A model generated the notes under the pieces. It saw nothing but the letters and a program-made list of their open reading frames with translations. It was not told the origin of the DNA and did not search any database. A DNA stretch of 64,000 bases. Origin: Ascaphus truei (taxonomy: Eukaryota > Chordata > Amphibia > Anura > Ascaphidae). The stretch covers positions 140,635,048 through 140,699,047 of the forward strand of contig CM071570.1 in the NCBI GenBank assembly GCA_036426205.1, given 5' to 3'. Position numbers and translations under genes: made by a program. Shown here in pieces: positions 46,536 through 59,130 of the stretch. Numbering within the stretch: position 1 is the first letter of the stretch; the number at the start of each line of letters is the position of its first letter.

Positions 46536-47715
46536 AAAAAAAAAAAATATGGCCACATTTCAATAAATACACCTCCACCAAACACATACAGTTAAGTAAT
46601 GGGCAAAATAACTATTATCCAGATATGTATAATAGATCATTTACCCATTATTAAACACAACATTAGCCAGGCAGCATAAATAAAGTAAATAAAAACAGTT
46701 CCACTTAACCCTGGCAATATGAAGGGCGTCCTCGTCAGCATACTGCAGGTCCATGTCCTCCGTTGCCAGAAAGCATACATACAGTAATAAATACAATCTA
46801 ATGTCTCCTAACCCCTTAATCACCTTAGCGGTTAATAACTGCTATAGTAATTAAGGGGTTAACCCACCCTGTCCCCCTACACACCCGGGAGGCCTAACCA
46901 CCCACCCCAGACCAACTATACCCACCCTGTACCCATTGATTGTTTTAATAGTACATCATACCCATATAATATTGGCATGATAAGCTACTTTAGCAGTCAA
47001 TGACCATCCTAATACAAAAGCATGAATGTCCAAAATACACAATAATAAAACCTATACAACCAGCATCTAAACCCTCAAACTGTAAAATTAAAAGCAATAG
47101 GCAATCGATAACTTACCTAAATAAAACCACTAGCCAACCAATCAATTTAAGATATAAAACTGCTACCAATCAATTACCTAAATAAAACCACTAGCCAACC
47201 AATCTATTAAAGAAATAAAACCACTAGCCAATCAATTAAATAAATCACATCACATGCCCAAAAAAATTATGTAATAGCTAAAAGCACTAACCAACACAAC
47301 AATTAATTAATACAACCCCTAGACAACACCAATTTAAACCATTTGCCAACAAAATACATCAATAAATAAAAACGCAAAACAATCTGGAAAAAAAATCAAG
47401 TCATCACAATTCAAAACAATTTAATCTAAACAATAAAAATACATAGAAAATATAACAGTGAAAAGAAGAAATGCATTTGCCAACAAACACATTGGCTATT
47501 ACTGTATTCATCTGTACCTTAAACAGTCAATGGGCAATGAAAAATATAAAAAAAGAAAAATCCAATGAAAAAACCTGTAAAAATAAAAGTACATACATTC
47601 AATATTGATATTACCTTTAGAAGCGATGGCCCTCCGAATCTCAGGGAATCAGCAAGCTCTCGTTCGGTGACGTCACGAAGACAATCCAACGCCATCCACG
47701 GTGAAGATCAGGAAC

Positions 47716-48222
47716 AGGTAAAAAAAATTCTTCTTTCTTCCATTTTGTATCACCTTCTTCTTTCTTCATCTGTGACTATTTCTTTCTTTTCTTTATCTTC
47801 TGATGAAGCGTGATTTGATTGGGCGAAACGCGTAGAGTGGTAGGATCCCTCTATCTTTGAGCACGAAAGCAAGCTGAGCAAGGAGGAGACGCACTGCCGA
47901 TCACCAGCCTACCACAGAAGCTGAGATAGTGACGTCATTCCGGGGTTACACGAGGACACAAGGCCAGTGGTTAACATCATCTGGTTGAAAACTAACCCCA
48001 GGATTTCTATCAGGGACCGGACGGACGTCCAATGGAGGCGGGGTGTTGAGCAGTGTGACGTGCAGTCTCTAATACACTCGTCAGTGTGATGTGCCTTTTT
48101 ATTGTTGCATTTTTGTAAGTGCATTTTTTATACTTTATATATAAACATTTTATACCATATTGATCTGTGCTATGGAGCTATTAATCTCTTATTAATGAGG
48201 TACACTCTTATGACACTGAAAA
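47716..48222 (+). mobile_element. PLE terminal repeat (pLTR), plus strand
   Basis: Holds CTGATGA (47800) and GGGCGAAACGCGTAGAG (47821-47837). A diverged reverse copy lies at 60738-61230. It also has TGACGTCATT and GTCCAATGGAGGCGGGG, promoter-like. No coding sequence. Confidence 0.65.
47796..47840 (+). ncRNA. Hammerhead-like motif with weak stem II
   Basis: The core CTGATGA and GAAAC-GC-GTA are both intact, but stem II between them (AGC...GGGC) pairs poorly. In the reverse copy near 61120-61150 GAAAC has become AAAAAC. Confidence 0.4.
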
Positions 48223-48659
48223 TATAAGTGCCCTTTTGTATTCTCCAACGTCTTAGCGTGAAAATACACCGCCTGCCGACTCTGGACGACTCCAACCTCC
48301 GGAGGATTTACCACACTCTTATAGCGCTGATAACCTGGGAAAACAAAATGGTGGACGAGCTCGGGAGAAGACAGTAATTGAGTCAGACGACCAATGAAGC
48401 TTTGTCAAGAACTGTTCTCTCATTTATTGAAGGTCTACAGCGAGTTTATATAACAAACCGTCGCCGTCGTGTCCAGCACTCCGCTCCTATTCCGCAGCGC
48501 TCCCCCGCCGGCATCAGCTCGCGCCCTCCCCGCACGATACGCCACCGCCGCATCATCAGCAGAGGCCTACCCCTCCTGATCTTCAGCATCAAATAGAAGC
48601 TCTCCACCCTCAGCATCAAATCATCAGCTCTCCCTCTTCATCAGTACCATCACCAAAAG
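48223..48659. other. Unassigned, GC-richer DNA
   Basis: Mixed sequence with CCGTCGCCGTCGTG and CGCCACCGCCGC. No confident gene. Confidence 0.3.
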
Positions 48660-48700
48660 CTCGCACCCATCATCATCATCATCATCATCAATCAGCATCA

Positions 48701-48747
<47 letters not shown>

Positions 48748-48790
48748 ATCATCATAATCATCATCTCCACATCATCATCAAATCATCTAT
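48660..48790. repeat. (ATC)n microsatellite
   Basis: ATCATCATC runs with short breaks. The same triplet array appears at 56711-57030 and reversed at 62335-62630. Confidence 0.93.
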
Positions 48791-48842
48791 GCCCGCTCGA
48801 TCCTCATTATATCATCACAATCTCCCCCCCAACATCACCAGT

Positions 48843-49180
48843 CTCCCCCGGGAGGGGGGAAAGGAAAGAGAAGAGGGGAGGGAAGGGGAGGGGAGGGGAA
48901 GGGAAGGGGGGGGGGAAGGGGAGGGAGGGGGGGGGGGGGAAAAAGGGGGGGGGGGGGGGGGAGGGGGAGGGAGGAGGGGGGGGGGGGGGGAGGGGTGGGG
49001 GAGGGGGGGGAAAGGGGGGGGGGGGGAGGGGAGGGGGGGAAGGGGAGGGGGGAGGGGGGAACGGAAAGGGAGAGAGGTGATGGGGGGGGGGAAGGGGGGG
49101 GGAAGCGGGGATGGGGGGGAGAAAGAGGGGGGACGGGGGGTGGAGGGGAAAAAAGGGGGACGGGGGGAAAAAAAGTTAGG
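48843..49180. repeat. G-rich low-complexity block
   Basis: About 340 bp of almost only G and A with very long G-runs. No clear unit. May be a real purine tract, but its quality is doubtful. Confidence 0.85.
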
Positions 49181-49464
49181 GAAGATCAGTCATCGACTTC
49201 CCCCCTCAGAACAGGGGCGTCATCCATCTTTTCTCCCTACTCTTCCTACTATGCATTCCTGTGTTGTGGTAATAGGAGACAGACGGGGGGATGGAGGGAC
49301 GGCTGCAATGGCAGGCTGCCCGAACTATAAACGAGAGGAATAAGCTGGCAGAGTAGATCAGCCGTTTTGACCGAAGCAGAGTCAGGAATGCATGGTGAGG
49401 GTTTCGTCTAGGCGAGTCTGTTCCCGGGTAGGCTTCTTTCTCTTTACTTTCGGTGTCCTGCTTG
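49181..49464. other. Unassigned
   Basis: Ordinary-complexity DNA with no recognised feature. Confidence 0.3.
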
Positions 49465-49719
49465 CTAGAGCGCGGGGGCAAAAAAGGCTTCTTCCTTGGC
49501 TATCCTGTGTCTGCTCTGTAGCAACGGCTCTTCCTCTGACGATTTAGTCCTCTTTTGTAAACTCTCGTGGTCCCACCATCGGCGCGCTGCATACCATCTC
49601 CCCTGCCTTTCTCTATCTGAATAGAGGAGTTTGGCCACCAATGTGCGGGTGTTTGTGGAAGAAGGACTCCCCAAGAGTGTGGGGTCCCTCGAGTTTTTGG
49701 CCCGGGGGGGCTTCTGCAT
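49465..49719 (-). pseudogene. Possible L1/Tx1-type LINE ORF1 fragment
   Basis: The minus-strand frame contains NTRTLVAKLLYSDRERQGRW followed by YAARRWWDHESL. This resembles the start of the ORF1p C-terminal domain (LLNYQDRE...AAR). It is short and only loosely similar, and chance is possible. Confidence 0.25.
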
Positions 49720-49844
49720 GGTGTTTTTGCCCGGGCTGCTCGGGTTATAGCTACGCTTCCTGGGGGTGTTGGATTCAATTCGCTAAAGCAGTAAAGTGTG
49801 TACAGAATTATAAGATTTACAGTAAACATCAAGGGTCTTAGCAC

Positions 49845-51629
49845 ATACCGTATGTATGATTGTCAAATGCACAAATTACGCAAGCAATAGCGCTAGATCT
49901 AAAAGACCACAATGCATTCATTTAAGAGCAGGATGGTTTGTGAATCTGTGATCGGTCTAACTCTACTCTTGATCTTATTTCTGAAATAAGATGGTCAGGG
50001 CTATCATACATTTATAAAACCAAATTTGATAGATACTAACATCCTCCTTGGTGGGGTGGGGGGTCGAACTGGGTGAAGAACCCCCCCCTTGGGTGGTTTC
50101 TTGTATTCTAATACCTATCAATAAAACTACACCATTTTTGTTGACTATGAGACAAAGCCGAGACCTGGTTCGCAATTTTTTTTACTTTACCATCGGAGCT
50201 CGGGGGTTCATGTTGTAAGATTAAAGTTCTGCACAATAATCAAGAGTAATTAACAATGTACAACTGTTCATTTTTATTTCTAGATTCATCAGACAAAAAT
50301 GGTACCGTTTGTGTTATATGCAGGGCTGTCAGTATCCAGACAGCATTGGAGAGACAGATAAAATTAATTAAATAGCTATTAGATTCCAAACTTCCTCTGA
50401 GATTAAAAATAGTCATTTTATAGCCATTATAGTGGTATGTTTTGAACATAAAGTAGAGTGTTGTATCCCTCAATGACAAAGCAAAATCATATGAGTCAGG
50501 TTTCTGTCTTGCATGGGGTTATTTTAGATGAAATTTTACAGTTAGCAATCCCTTTGGTCCAACTTCCGGTTTTATATTATTTGCATAAATCTTTTTTTAA
50601 AGCGAGAAGGGTTTGTTGTGGTTAAAATCTAACCATAAAATGTGGTATGGGTCTGGCACCACTCGGGAAAGCTTTGCATAGGTATATTATGAGTATAATG
50701 TCAAGGAATGGTATAGATATCTTCATCCATGCAATGGCATTTCGTCGTGAAAGAAAGATGTGTTATCCCTCGGCAGAGACATACGAGATAGAAGCGCAGT
50801 TACTGTGCACAGTTTGTGTTTTCCAGATAAGTAATCGTCCCTGGGGGGTCATTTTTGACTGGCCTTATATCTGACAGGCGCGTGGCTAGATGCGTCGTTG
50901 CTGACTGGGGTGAAAAATTGAGTTTTAGCGTTGCGTGCAATACTCAGCAGAAATGGATAGGTAGGTGCCAATGGTGCCTTGGTATGTCTTCAACATCTAA
51001 ATGCAATGTCCCATTTCCTTTTTCCCCTTTTCATTTTGTAACGATGAAACTTAGATGACTAAACTGTATTTAAAATAGACATTTTTTTATTAGATAGTGT
51101 AAAATGACTTATGAAAAATACAATACTATAAATTTCTCGTCAACACTTTTCTTCCAAATGTACAATCTTCTTCAATTGGACAATGTTTTTGGGGCTAGCT
51201 GGCTCTTGACATTTCACCTCTAAAGAGAGTATAATTAATAATTGGAATCAATATAGTAGTGTAGTGCCGAATTACAGTGTGTGGTACATAAGTGTTTCTT
51301 TTGGGACCTTTGAAACGAAATATGCAGTCATTACATTTCTGCCATAACAGGTATTCAGGGTGTTGGTCTCTGCCCTCCATATTCTGCCGTCACGGTGCGC
51401 TCTAGATTTCATTGAATTAAACTTAACATTACCTGACATTTATAGCCTTCCAGAACTGTCCGAATGCGCGGGCATTATAAGACATCCCTGCTCTTCGGAT
51501 GGTGTTAAAATTCCGGGCATTATCAATCAGTTTATGGCCCGGAAGTTTTGGCAGCTTGCCAGTTTTTTCTACCAATCACTTTCAGTTCTCATTCACACAG
51601 ATGAAATTTGCTCTTCCTCTTTTGCGTGG
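49845..51629. other. Unassigned AT-rich DNA
   Basis: No gene or family recognised. 51470-51560 has CGGGCATTATAAG and CCGGGCATTATCAATC, repeat-like but undefined. Confidence 0.35.
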
Positions 51630-51744
51630 TGTTGGTCCTTCGACCGGGGGGCAGGGGTGAGTGAGACCAGGGATGGACCGAAGGCAACCAGCAGGCACTG
51701 ACTCCTCACCCTCCCTTCTGCAGAGAAGCTCCCGCCAGTGCAGA

Positions 51745-52862
51745 GTGAGTGGAAAGGTTGTGTGTTTTTTGTTTTTGTTTTGTGGTGGAAAGGGGGTCAG
51801 CATGAGTGTTTTATTATTGTGTGTGTCTTCGTTGGTGTGGGGTGTTTTGTATGTTTATACGGGACAGCAGAGTCTTGTTGGTGTGTGTCTTTCAGTGTGT
51901 GTTGTGTTGGGTGGAGCGGGGTGCAGAGTGTTTTGTTGGTGTGTGTGCCTGCATTGTGTCGTTTTTCCGGGGGAGGCTGCAGTGGTGTAGGGGGGGGGGC
52001 CTGCTGGTGTGCGTTTTGTGAATGTAGAGGTGACAGAGTCCTGTTTTGTTGAATTTGTAATTTGTCTCTGCAGTGTGTGTTTTGAGGTCAGAGGGGTGCA
52101 GATCGGGGGCTGCAGTGTGTGTGTTTTTGTGGGTGGAAATCGTCCGGGCAAAGTGTTTTGTGTATTTTGTAATGTTTTGTGTGTGTGGTCTCAGTGTGTG
52201 TTTTGTGTATGTAGAGCTGCAGTCCTGTTGGTTTGTGTTGTCTGTGTGTGTGTTTTGGGTGTTAGAGGGGGGGCTGCGTGTGTGTTTTGTGGGTGGAGGA
52301 GGGGTGCAGAAGTGTTTTGGTGAGTGTGTGTGTTTTTGTGTGTGTGTGTCTCTCAGTGTGTGTTTTTGTGATTAGAAGCTGGCAGTCTGTTGGTTTGTGT
52401 GTGTCGGCAGTGGGGGTTTTGTGGATGTAAGAGGGGTGCTGAGTTGTGTGTTTTTGTGGGTGAGGAGGGGTGCTGGTGTTTTGTGTGGTGTGTGACTGCA
52501 GTGTGTGGGTTTAACATGCGGGCTGGCAGTGGGTGTGAGGGGGCTGCTGGTTGTGCGTTTTTAATGAATGTTAGAGGGGGCCACCGTCCCCTGTTTTTTG
52601 ATGTGTGTGTGTGCAGTTTGTTTTTGTGGGTGTAGAGGGGCTGCTGTGTGTTGTGTGTGTTTTTGTGTAAGGGTGGATGAGGGCTGCAGTGTGTTTTTTG
52701 TGGGTGTAGAGGAAGGGGTGGCTGCACAGTGTGTAGGGGGGATTGGCAGAGTGTTTTGTGTATATAGTTGGGGGGGTTGGAGAGTGTGTTTTGTGGTGTA
52801 TAGAGGGGGGCTGCAGTGTGTATGTGTGTGTGTGTATATAGAGGGGCCTGTGTATATGTACA
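51745..52862. repeat. TG-rich minisatellite, about 1.1 kb
   Basis: Imperfect units around GTGTGTTTTTGTGGGTGTAG with AGGGGGGCTGCA. Open frames on both strands are repeat translations. Confidence 0.9.
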
Positions 52863-53879
52863 AATTAACCCTTTTATAACTTGCAGGAAAATGGAAAATT
52901 TACTGTTTTTTTAAAATAAGCCCACTCTAGAACTATAAATAGTAATAATCCCCTCACACAGGGCATTACAACGGGCCAAATAACATGCCTGGCGGGTTTA
53001 AAGTCCCTCAGCTTCGCCTCAGGCCTTCAACCTCTTCCAGTTCCCAGGGAAGTTATTGCGACCCAGCACGCCACAAAATTCGAATAATTCCCCCCAACCC
53101 GGAACAACTACCAACTATCTTTCCTGTTGTAGTTGAGACTCGGGTTGTGGCATTTTTGAATGACTCAGTCAAAAGAACAAAGTTCCGGATCGTTCTGAGC
53201 CCATAGTTACCGTATAACTCTATATAGCCTGTTTTTAACGTTTTTTGTGAGTGTTTCATTGTGTGTTACGCCAAGGTATTAAATTACATATATTTTTTAA
53301 CGTAGTACACTAGGATAGGTCTTTCTCTGGTCTTTTTTTCTATACAGAGTACGGGGGCAGTTGTTGAGGGCCCACAAAGAAGGCGCCTGTACCCCTGTTG
53401 CAAGACTTTTTGGTTTTTTTTATTTTTTTATCCGATTTATTAGGACATTATAGGGAAGCTTCATTTGGTACACTATACTGTTGCTGTGATTGATTGAATG
53501 GAATAGAGATACATTTTATGTAGTTTAGAGTTCCATCCGGATATACATTACATATCCACTCCCAAGCATTCATTTTAATACTACAGTTTAGAGTTAGTAT
53601 TATTTCAAGTATATATACGGTTTAGTAGATCACATATGGGTTAGTTCGGCATCAGTTTATTATAATCAATTTTTGCATTTTTATACACTATTTTATTATT
53701 TTTACTTTTATATTTTTTTAATTGATATATAGTGTTTTTATACTTGATATATTTTTGGATATCACTTGTTGTTGCCACCTTAATATTTAAGCGCATCCTG
53801 TTTTTTCTATCTATCTACTCTATCTGACCTCTATCTATATATCTATCTATATATATAAATTATATAATATATATCATAA
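52863..53879. other. Unassigned DNA
   Basis: No gene. 52950-53220 looks like a repeat but its ends are not clear. The rest is AT-rich, ending in ATCTATCTATATA. Confidence 0.35.
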
Positions 53880-54470
53880 TATAATAGAACTAGGGGGCAC
53901 TGGCACGCCCTCAAAGTGAAATGGTATGGTGCCTGTCCGAGAAATTAAACAGAGAAAGCAGTCATCATCCTAGCAAGAGAAGACAAAGGACAGCACTCAA
54001 CGGATAATGGCAATGACTCCTGAGGGATAGCAAACTTTGAAACGCTTAGATCAGTGCTTTCTTAGGAGAACTGAAACTTGGAACACCGGGCATTCGGGAG
54101 CTGTACCCAGGAGGCAAGGTTGTCCCTTCCCCCTGCGCTACTTGTACTTCGTCCAGAAGTGACACATGCGGGGGGTTAGAGCTGAGACGCAGTGGGATTA
54201 CCACTGTTTCCACCGGCGCACTGCTCCATTGTATCGGTCGTTGTTCTCTCCAAGGAATTTTTATAATATGGAAAATGTGAGTTTGTTACTTTTTTATATC
54301 CTACATCTTTGAATATATTTGGTAAACATTCACATTATTGTGGCATCTTTCTCTCATTGTATATCTGACGACTACAAACCATCACATATGAGGATATCCT
54401 TTGACTACACCATCTCTCTACAAAAGGGTTCCCTCAGATAGAGAAGTATCTCTGACATACCCTCCTATAC
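53880..54470 (+). mobile_element. PLE-type terminal repeat, degraded
   Basis: GACTCCTGAGGGATAGCAAACTTTGAAACGC (54016-54046, key parts CTGAGGG and GAAACGC) resembles a worn hammerhead core. Downstream has the CpG-rich plus AT-rich layout of the other pLTRs here. Confidence 0.4.
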
Positions 54471-54728
54471 CTGGAAGTTTTGTGAGGCAATCTCATCAGA
54501 AGCCTATTATTTCTTTAACCACTGGACATATACCATGTCGACTATCTTGTTTTCTTTCATTCCACATTTAGTGGATATATTCAGCGCTCCTCCCCCAAAG
54601 AAGAATCTGTTACCATTGGGACAAAGAACAGTTCCAACCTGGATGTTGAGCCGCTTCATTTTACACTGTATATATTGTTTCATTTGTAGCCTTTTTGTCT
54701 GAACCCTCCCAAAGAACTCACTGGTCAC

Positions 54729-56368
54729 TGTAACACCCCTGCGGCTCCTGGAGATCTGAGCCTCCGCTAGCTGGAGCCTGGGGTACACCTTATACACTTA
54801 CTTAGCGCAGCGCCTCCACTACCCAGGATCCCTGTCATGTGAGATTCCCCTGGGCAAGAAATACAACCCCAAACACACACATATGATGCAACCAAGTTTT
54901 ACTATAAGAAATGCACGAACCTTATCACTCGATCTTATAAACATATAACCCACAACATATAACCTTATACTATAATGGTATAACCTTAGTGCTCCCCACT
55001 CATCAGGAGTAACCTCTCCGTCCCCTCACCGGCGTGCCCCACACACCGTTGTCCAGTTATTACTACTTGTATAGGCTCAGTTCTTTAGCAACCTCGCTTA
55101 TTGTGTCCCTAAAGAGTTAACCTAAACGGGATCACTCCGGTTGACCGGTGTGTGGTGCACTGATTTATAATACATTTCCGGTCACGGCGGTGACTGGTCA
55201 CACAACTTCACAAGGGGTGAAGCCTCCAAACACGTACCTCCAATATCACGGTGTCCAGCACGTCTGTTCCCAGATGACTGCAACGCCGTAGCTCTGTGCT
55301 TTGTCCCTACACTGTCTACACAATTAGGGGTTGATGTTCCTGCACTATAGGGCGTCACGCTGCAGCTCCAGCAACTCATGGTGCCTTCAGGAATTCTCCT
55401 AGGGGCCTGCGGATAAACTGTCCTATGCAGGCGGGTCCACTGACCCCCTGCACCCACACTACCTCTCCTTCACCTCCCGGATCCCCTCACACTAACTTCT
55501 CCCCTAATACCTCGCAGTAACACCACTGCAACTTACTGTACCTGCAATCGAACAACCGCACTGCACTCACAGACTGTACCATGCAGCAACCGCACGCACT
55601 CACACACTGCTTGTGCCTGCAGCTACCCTGCACTACCTGTACCTGCAAGCTACACTGCAACTACTGTAACCTGCAGCTACACTGCACTCATGCCCTGTGC
55701 CTTCTTGTCAGCGCTCACAGCACTGACAGCCATAAACACTGACAAGACTGCACACACACTCACACCTAAGGGCAGGGTCCTACCTTAGGGGCCGTCCCCT
55801 CAGTACCTACCCACTACCCTAGTGGGGATTGGGGCCTGCCTGGGGCCTGGGGATCTACCTTGCCTGGTGTAGGAGCCACTTGCTCCCTACACCCTTAACT
55901 CCTCCCTTCCTGCTCCAGCTCCAACTGCCAAACGTGGTCCCCGCAAGCATTGTACCTTCCTCCACAGGAGAAGCTGCAAACCTATTTGCTGGCTTGCTGT
56001 ACGTGATGTTGGTGAAAGGTCAATCCCCAGGTGCTGCTGGAATTGTAGTCCACTCAGGACTCTCTTTAGTCTTGGGACCGCGTGCGCTACCCTTACTGCG
56101 CCTCGCGATCCTGTAATGGCTTACCGCAGTGGTTTACACATGTGTGACCTCACTGCCAACCTAACATTGCTGCCGGCAACCTCCTACACGTACACACACG
56201 TGTGAAACTACACTGCTCAACTGCGAGCAACACAATGGTGGCCCCCCGCTAGCCGCTGCGCCGCAGAGCCCTCGAGTGCGCTCTCCTGCTCCGCCCCCCA
56301 CCGTCTCGTCATGCCAACGTGTCGTCCGTCATTCCTCCGGCTGCACCCGCTCGTCGCGCAGCGCTACA
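54729..56368 (-). mobile_element. Gypsy-type LTR with leader, left arm of the inverted duplication
   Basis: On the minus strand it begins TGTAGCGCTGCGCGACG at 56368 and runs about 1.55 kb to near 54820. A leader follows (GTGGAGGCGCTGCGC, ACCCCAGGCTCC, GCGGAGGCTCAG) like that at 41793-41872. It contains ~25-bp tandem units (TGTACCTGCAGCTACACTGCA) at 55540-55700. The first kilobase is repeated in reverse at 62986-64000. No protein sequence. Confidence 0.6.
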
Positions 56369-56554
56369 GAGGGGTCTCTGGAGGCAAAATAAGACCAGGG
56401 CTACACTTATTATTTCTCTCATATTGGTTGGTGAAAGACATTGGTTGATCCTTATTTAGTTTATCACTTTGCACTTTGCCATTTTTATTACATTTATTCA
56501 TTTCATTTTTCATCACTTTAGAAGCGCCCCGTCCACTCCCCTTTTCCTTTGTGA

Positions 56555-56633
56555 ATGATGCTATCTAAACAGAGTATGAGAACACTGAAATAGATTACAG
56601 TCTCTCAGCAAGAGTTTCCACATTGCCATAGAG
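56555..56633 (+). pseudogene. Coiled-coil gene relic, upstream piece
   Basis: Translates in part to ITVSQQEF...CHRE. The reverse-strand copy in the other arm (62706-62775) reads KQKYEETLK-stop-ITVSQQEFHNCLR, a coiled-coil pattern. It adjoins the hAT-like element at a CCATAGAG duplication, and the coding pattern resumes at 59223. A CCCCTTTTCCTTTGTG tract just upstream could be an old splice acceptor or simply non-coding. Confidence 0.5.
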
Positions 56634-56710
56634 CAGGCCTGCACAACCTCGTAAAGTGAGAAGCCGAACTGCTCCAAGGAAAAAAGATTTGGGCCGCATG
56701 GGTAAAATTC

Positions 56711-56772
56711 ATCATCATCATTACATCAATCATCATCATCATCATCTCATCATCAATCAAATCATCATCATC

Positions 56773-56828
<56 letters not shown>

Positions 56829-57055
56829 CATCATCATCATCTCCCCTCCAGTACCTCTCATCATCGTCACCTCATAATACTCCCCCCAGCACCCTTCAAT
56901 CATCATCCTCATATCTCCCCGATCACCCATCTATCATCATCATCATCATCATCATCCATCACATCATCATCATCAATCATCATCACCTCAATCTCATCAT
57001 CATCATCAAATCATCATCATCATCATCATCATATCTCCCCCAGAACCCCTCACTA
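56711..57055. repeat. (ATC)n microsatellite
   Basis: Interrupted ATC triplets. In frame they give poly-His or poly-Met, which is not a gene. Confidence 0.95.
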
Positions 57056-58860
57056 TCACACTTTTGCGATACTCCACTCAATCTCTCATACCCTACCATC
57101 TCTCCCCTCACCCACACAACATATTACTCCAGCTCCACACATCAACACACAACACCCCCCTGCACACTACACACAACCAACCCCCCCTGCCACCTCACAT
57201 CCTTCTCCCCCCTGCACCTCCATCTCTCTTCTCCCCCGCTGCACCTCACATCATTCTCCCCCCCTGCACCTAACATACTTCTCCCCCAATCACTCCCCAT
57301 CCTCTCCCCCCGTGCACCTCCATGAACCTCCACTAGCACTCCCTCACCCCCCCTGCACCTCCCATCATTCTCCCCCCTGCTCTCACATCATTCTCCCCCC
57401 TGCCCTCACATCATTCTCCCCCCTGCACCTCACATCACTCCCCCCCTGCCCCTCCCATCACCTCTCCCCCTGGCACCTCCCATCCCTCTCCCCCCTGCAC
57501 CTCACATCACTCTCCCCCCCTGCAACTCACATAACTCTCCCCCTGCCCTCCCATGCACTCTCCCCCCCTGCACCTCCATTCCACTCTCCCCCCCCCTGCA
57601 CCTCACATCATCTCCACCCCCCTGGCCTCACATCCCTCTCCCCCCTGACCTCCCATCACTCTCCCCACCCCCCCTGCACCTCACATCATTCTCCCCCCTT
57701 GCACCTCTATCTCTTCGCCCCATGCAACCTCCAATCACTACCTGCACCTCCAATGACCCTCCCCCCTGCACCTCCATAACCCCTCTGACACCTCAATCAC
57801 CCCTCGCACCTCAATCACTTCTCTGCAACCTCCAATCACCCCCCTGCACCTCCAATCCACCTCCCCTGCCACCTCCAATCACCCTCCCCTGCATCTCCAA
57901 TCACCCCCCCTGCACCTCCAATCACCTCTCACACCTCCATCACCCACCCCTGCACCTCCAATCACCCACCCCACTTTACCTCCAATCACCCACCCCGCAC
58001 CTGCAATCACCCCTCCCTGCACCTCTCATCCCCCTCCCCTCACCTCCAAATCACACCTTCCCCTGCACCTCTCACCCCCCCCCTCACCTCCAATCATCCC
58101 CCCTAAACCTCCAATCACCCACCCCTAAACCTCCAATCACCCCCCCCCTCACCTCACCCCCCCCTTCACCCTCCACTCCCCTCCCCTGAAACCTCCAATC
58201 ACCCTCCCTGCACCTCCCATGACCCCCCCCCCGCACCTCCAATGACCCCCTCCTGCACCCCTGCACCTCCAATGACCCCCTCCTGCACCCCTGCACCTCC
58301 AATGACCCCCCCCCGCACCTCCAATGACCCCTCCTGCACCTCCAATGACCCCCCTACACCTCCAATGACCCCCCCCTGCACCTCCAATGCCCCCCCCCCT
58401 GCACCTCCAATGACCCCCCTGCCCCTCCAATGACCCCCCCTGCACCTCAATGAACCCCCTGCACCTCCAATGGACCCCCCTGCACCTCCAATGACCCCCC
58501 CCTGCAGCTCCAATGAACCCCCCTGCAGCTCCAATGACCCCCCCTCCCCCAATGACCCCCCCTGCCCTCCAATGACCCCCCCCTTCACCTCCAATGCCCC
58601 CCCCTCCCACACCCTCCAGACCCACCCCTGCACCTCCATACCCCCTGCACTCCAATGACCCCCCCCTGCACCTACAATACCCCCCCCCCTTGCACCTCCA
58701 ATGACCCCCCCCTTCCCTCAATACCCCCCTCCCGCACCTCCAATGACCCCCCCTGCACCTCCAATGACCTGCACCCCCTGCACCTCCAAGAAAAATCCCC
58801 CCCTGCACCTCCAATGACCCCCCCCCCTGCACCTCCAATGACCCCCCTGCACCTCCAAAC
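57056..58860. repeat. C-rich minisatellite, two unit types
   Basis: The left half has CTCCCCCCTGCACCTCACATC (about 21-24 bp); the right half has CTGCACCTCCAATGACCCCC (about 20 bp). Open frames on both strands are repeat artefacts. Confidence 0.93.
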
Positions 58861-58959
58861 CTCCCCCCTCACCTCGGTTTGTTGCGGAGGAGGCTCAAGA
58901 CAGGCTGACTGCAACCACGCGCGCTCAACAGCAGCAGGCACGGAAGTCCTCAATGCTAG

Positions 58960-59130
58960 AGCGCGCTGCTGCCCCTGCAGTTCTCTGAGTGGGCTCATCG
59001 GGGATGGGGGTGAGCGGGCCTCATCGGGGAGGGGGAGAGCGGGCTCATCGGGGAGGACAGAGCGGCTCATCGGGGAGAGGGGGTCTCGTGGGAACGGAGA
59101 GGGTCTCGTGGGTGAACCGGAGAGCGAACT
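58960..59130. repeat. GC-rich short tandem units
   Basis: Five or so units around GGGCTCATCGGGGAGGG within the right end of the hAT-like element. Confidence 0.75.

Larger units (their letters stand above)
45218..47760. repeat. Family A repeat, copy 2
   Basis: Colinear with copy 1 but without its two hAT MITEs and its PLE-type insert, so it supplies the empty sites. It contains an inverted 90-bp duplication around CCCCGTTATGGGG (45500-45550 against 45620-45700), two minisatellite arrays and the AACCACTAGCCAACCAATC-type units. Confidence 0.65.

Noticed and set aside
48789..49343. 184-codon Gly/Glu-rich frame
   Set aside because: Arises from the G-rich low-complexity block.
51661..52863. Cys/Val-rich frames of about 100 codons
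   Set aside because: TG-rich minisatellite translation.
54507..54797. 96-codon minus-strand frame beside the gypsy LTR
   Set aside because: It crosses the leader-like segment and unrelated flank; no gag or pol motif is present.
56605..56877. Poly-Met and poly-His frames
   Set aside because: Translation of the ATC triplet repeat.
57064..58838. Pro-rich and Gly-rich frames up to 229 codons
   Set aside because: C-rich minisatellite translation, open on both strands at the same time.
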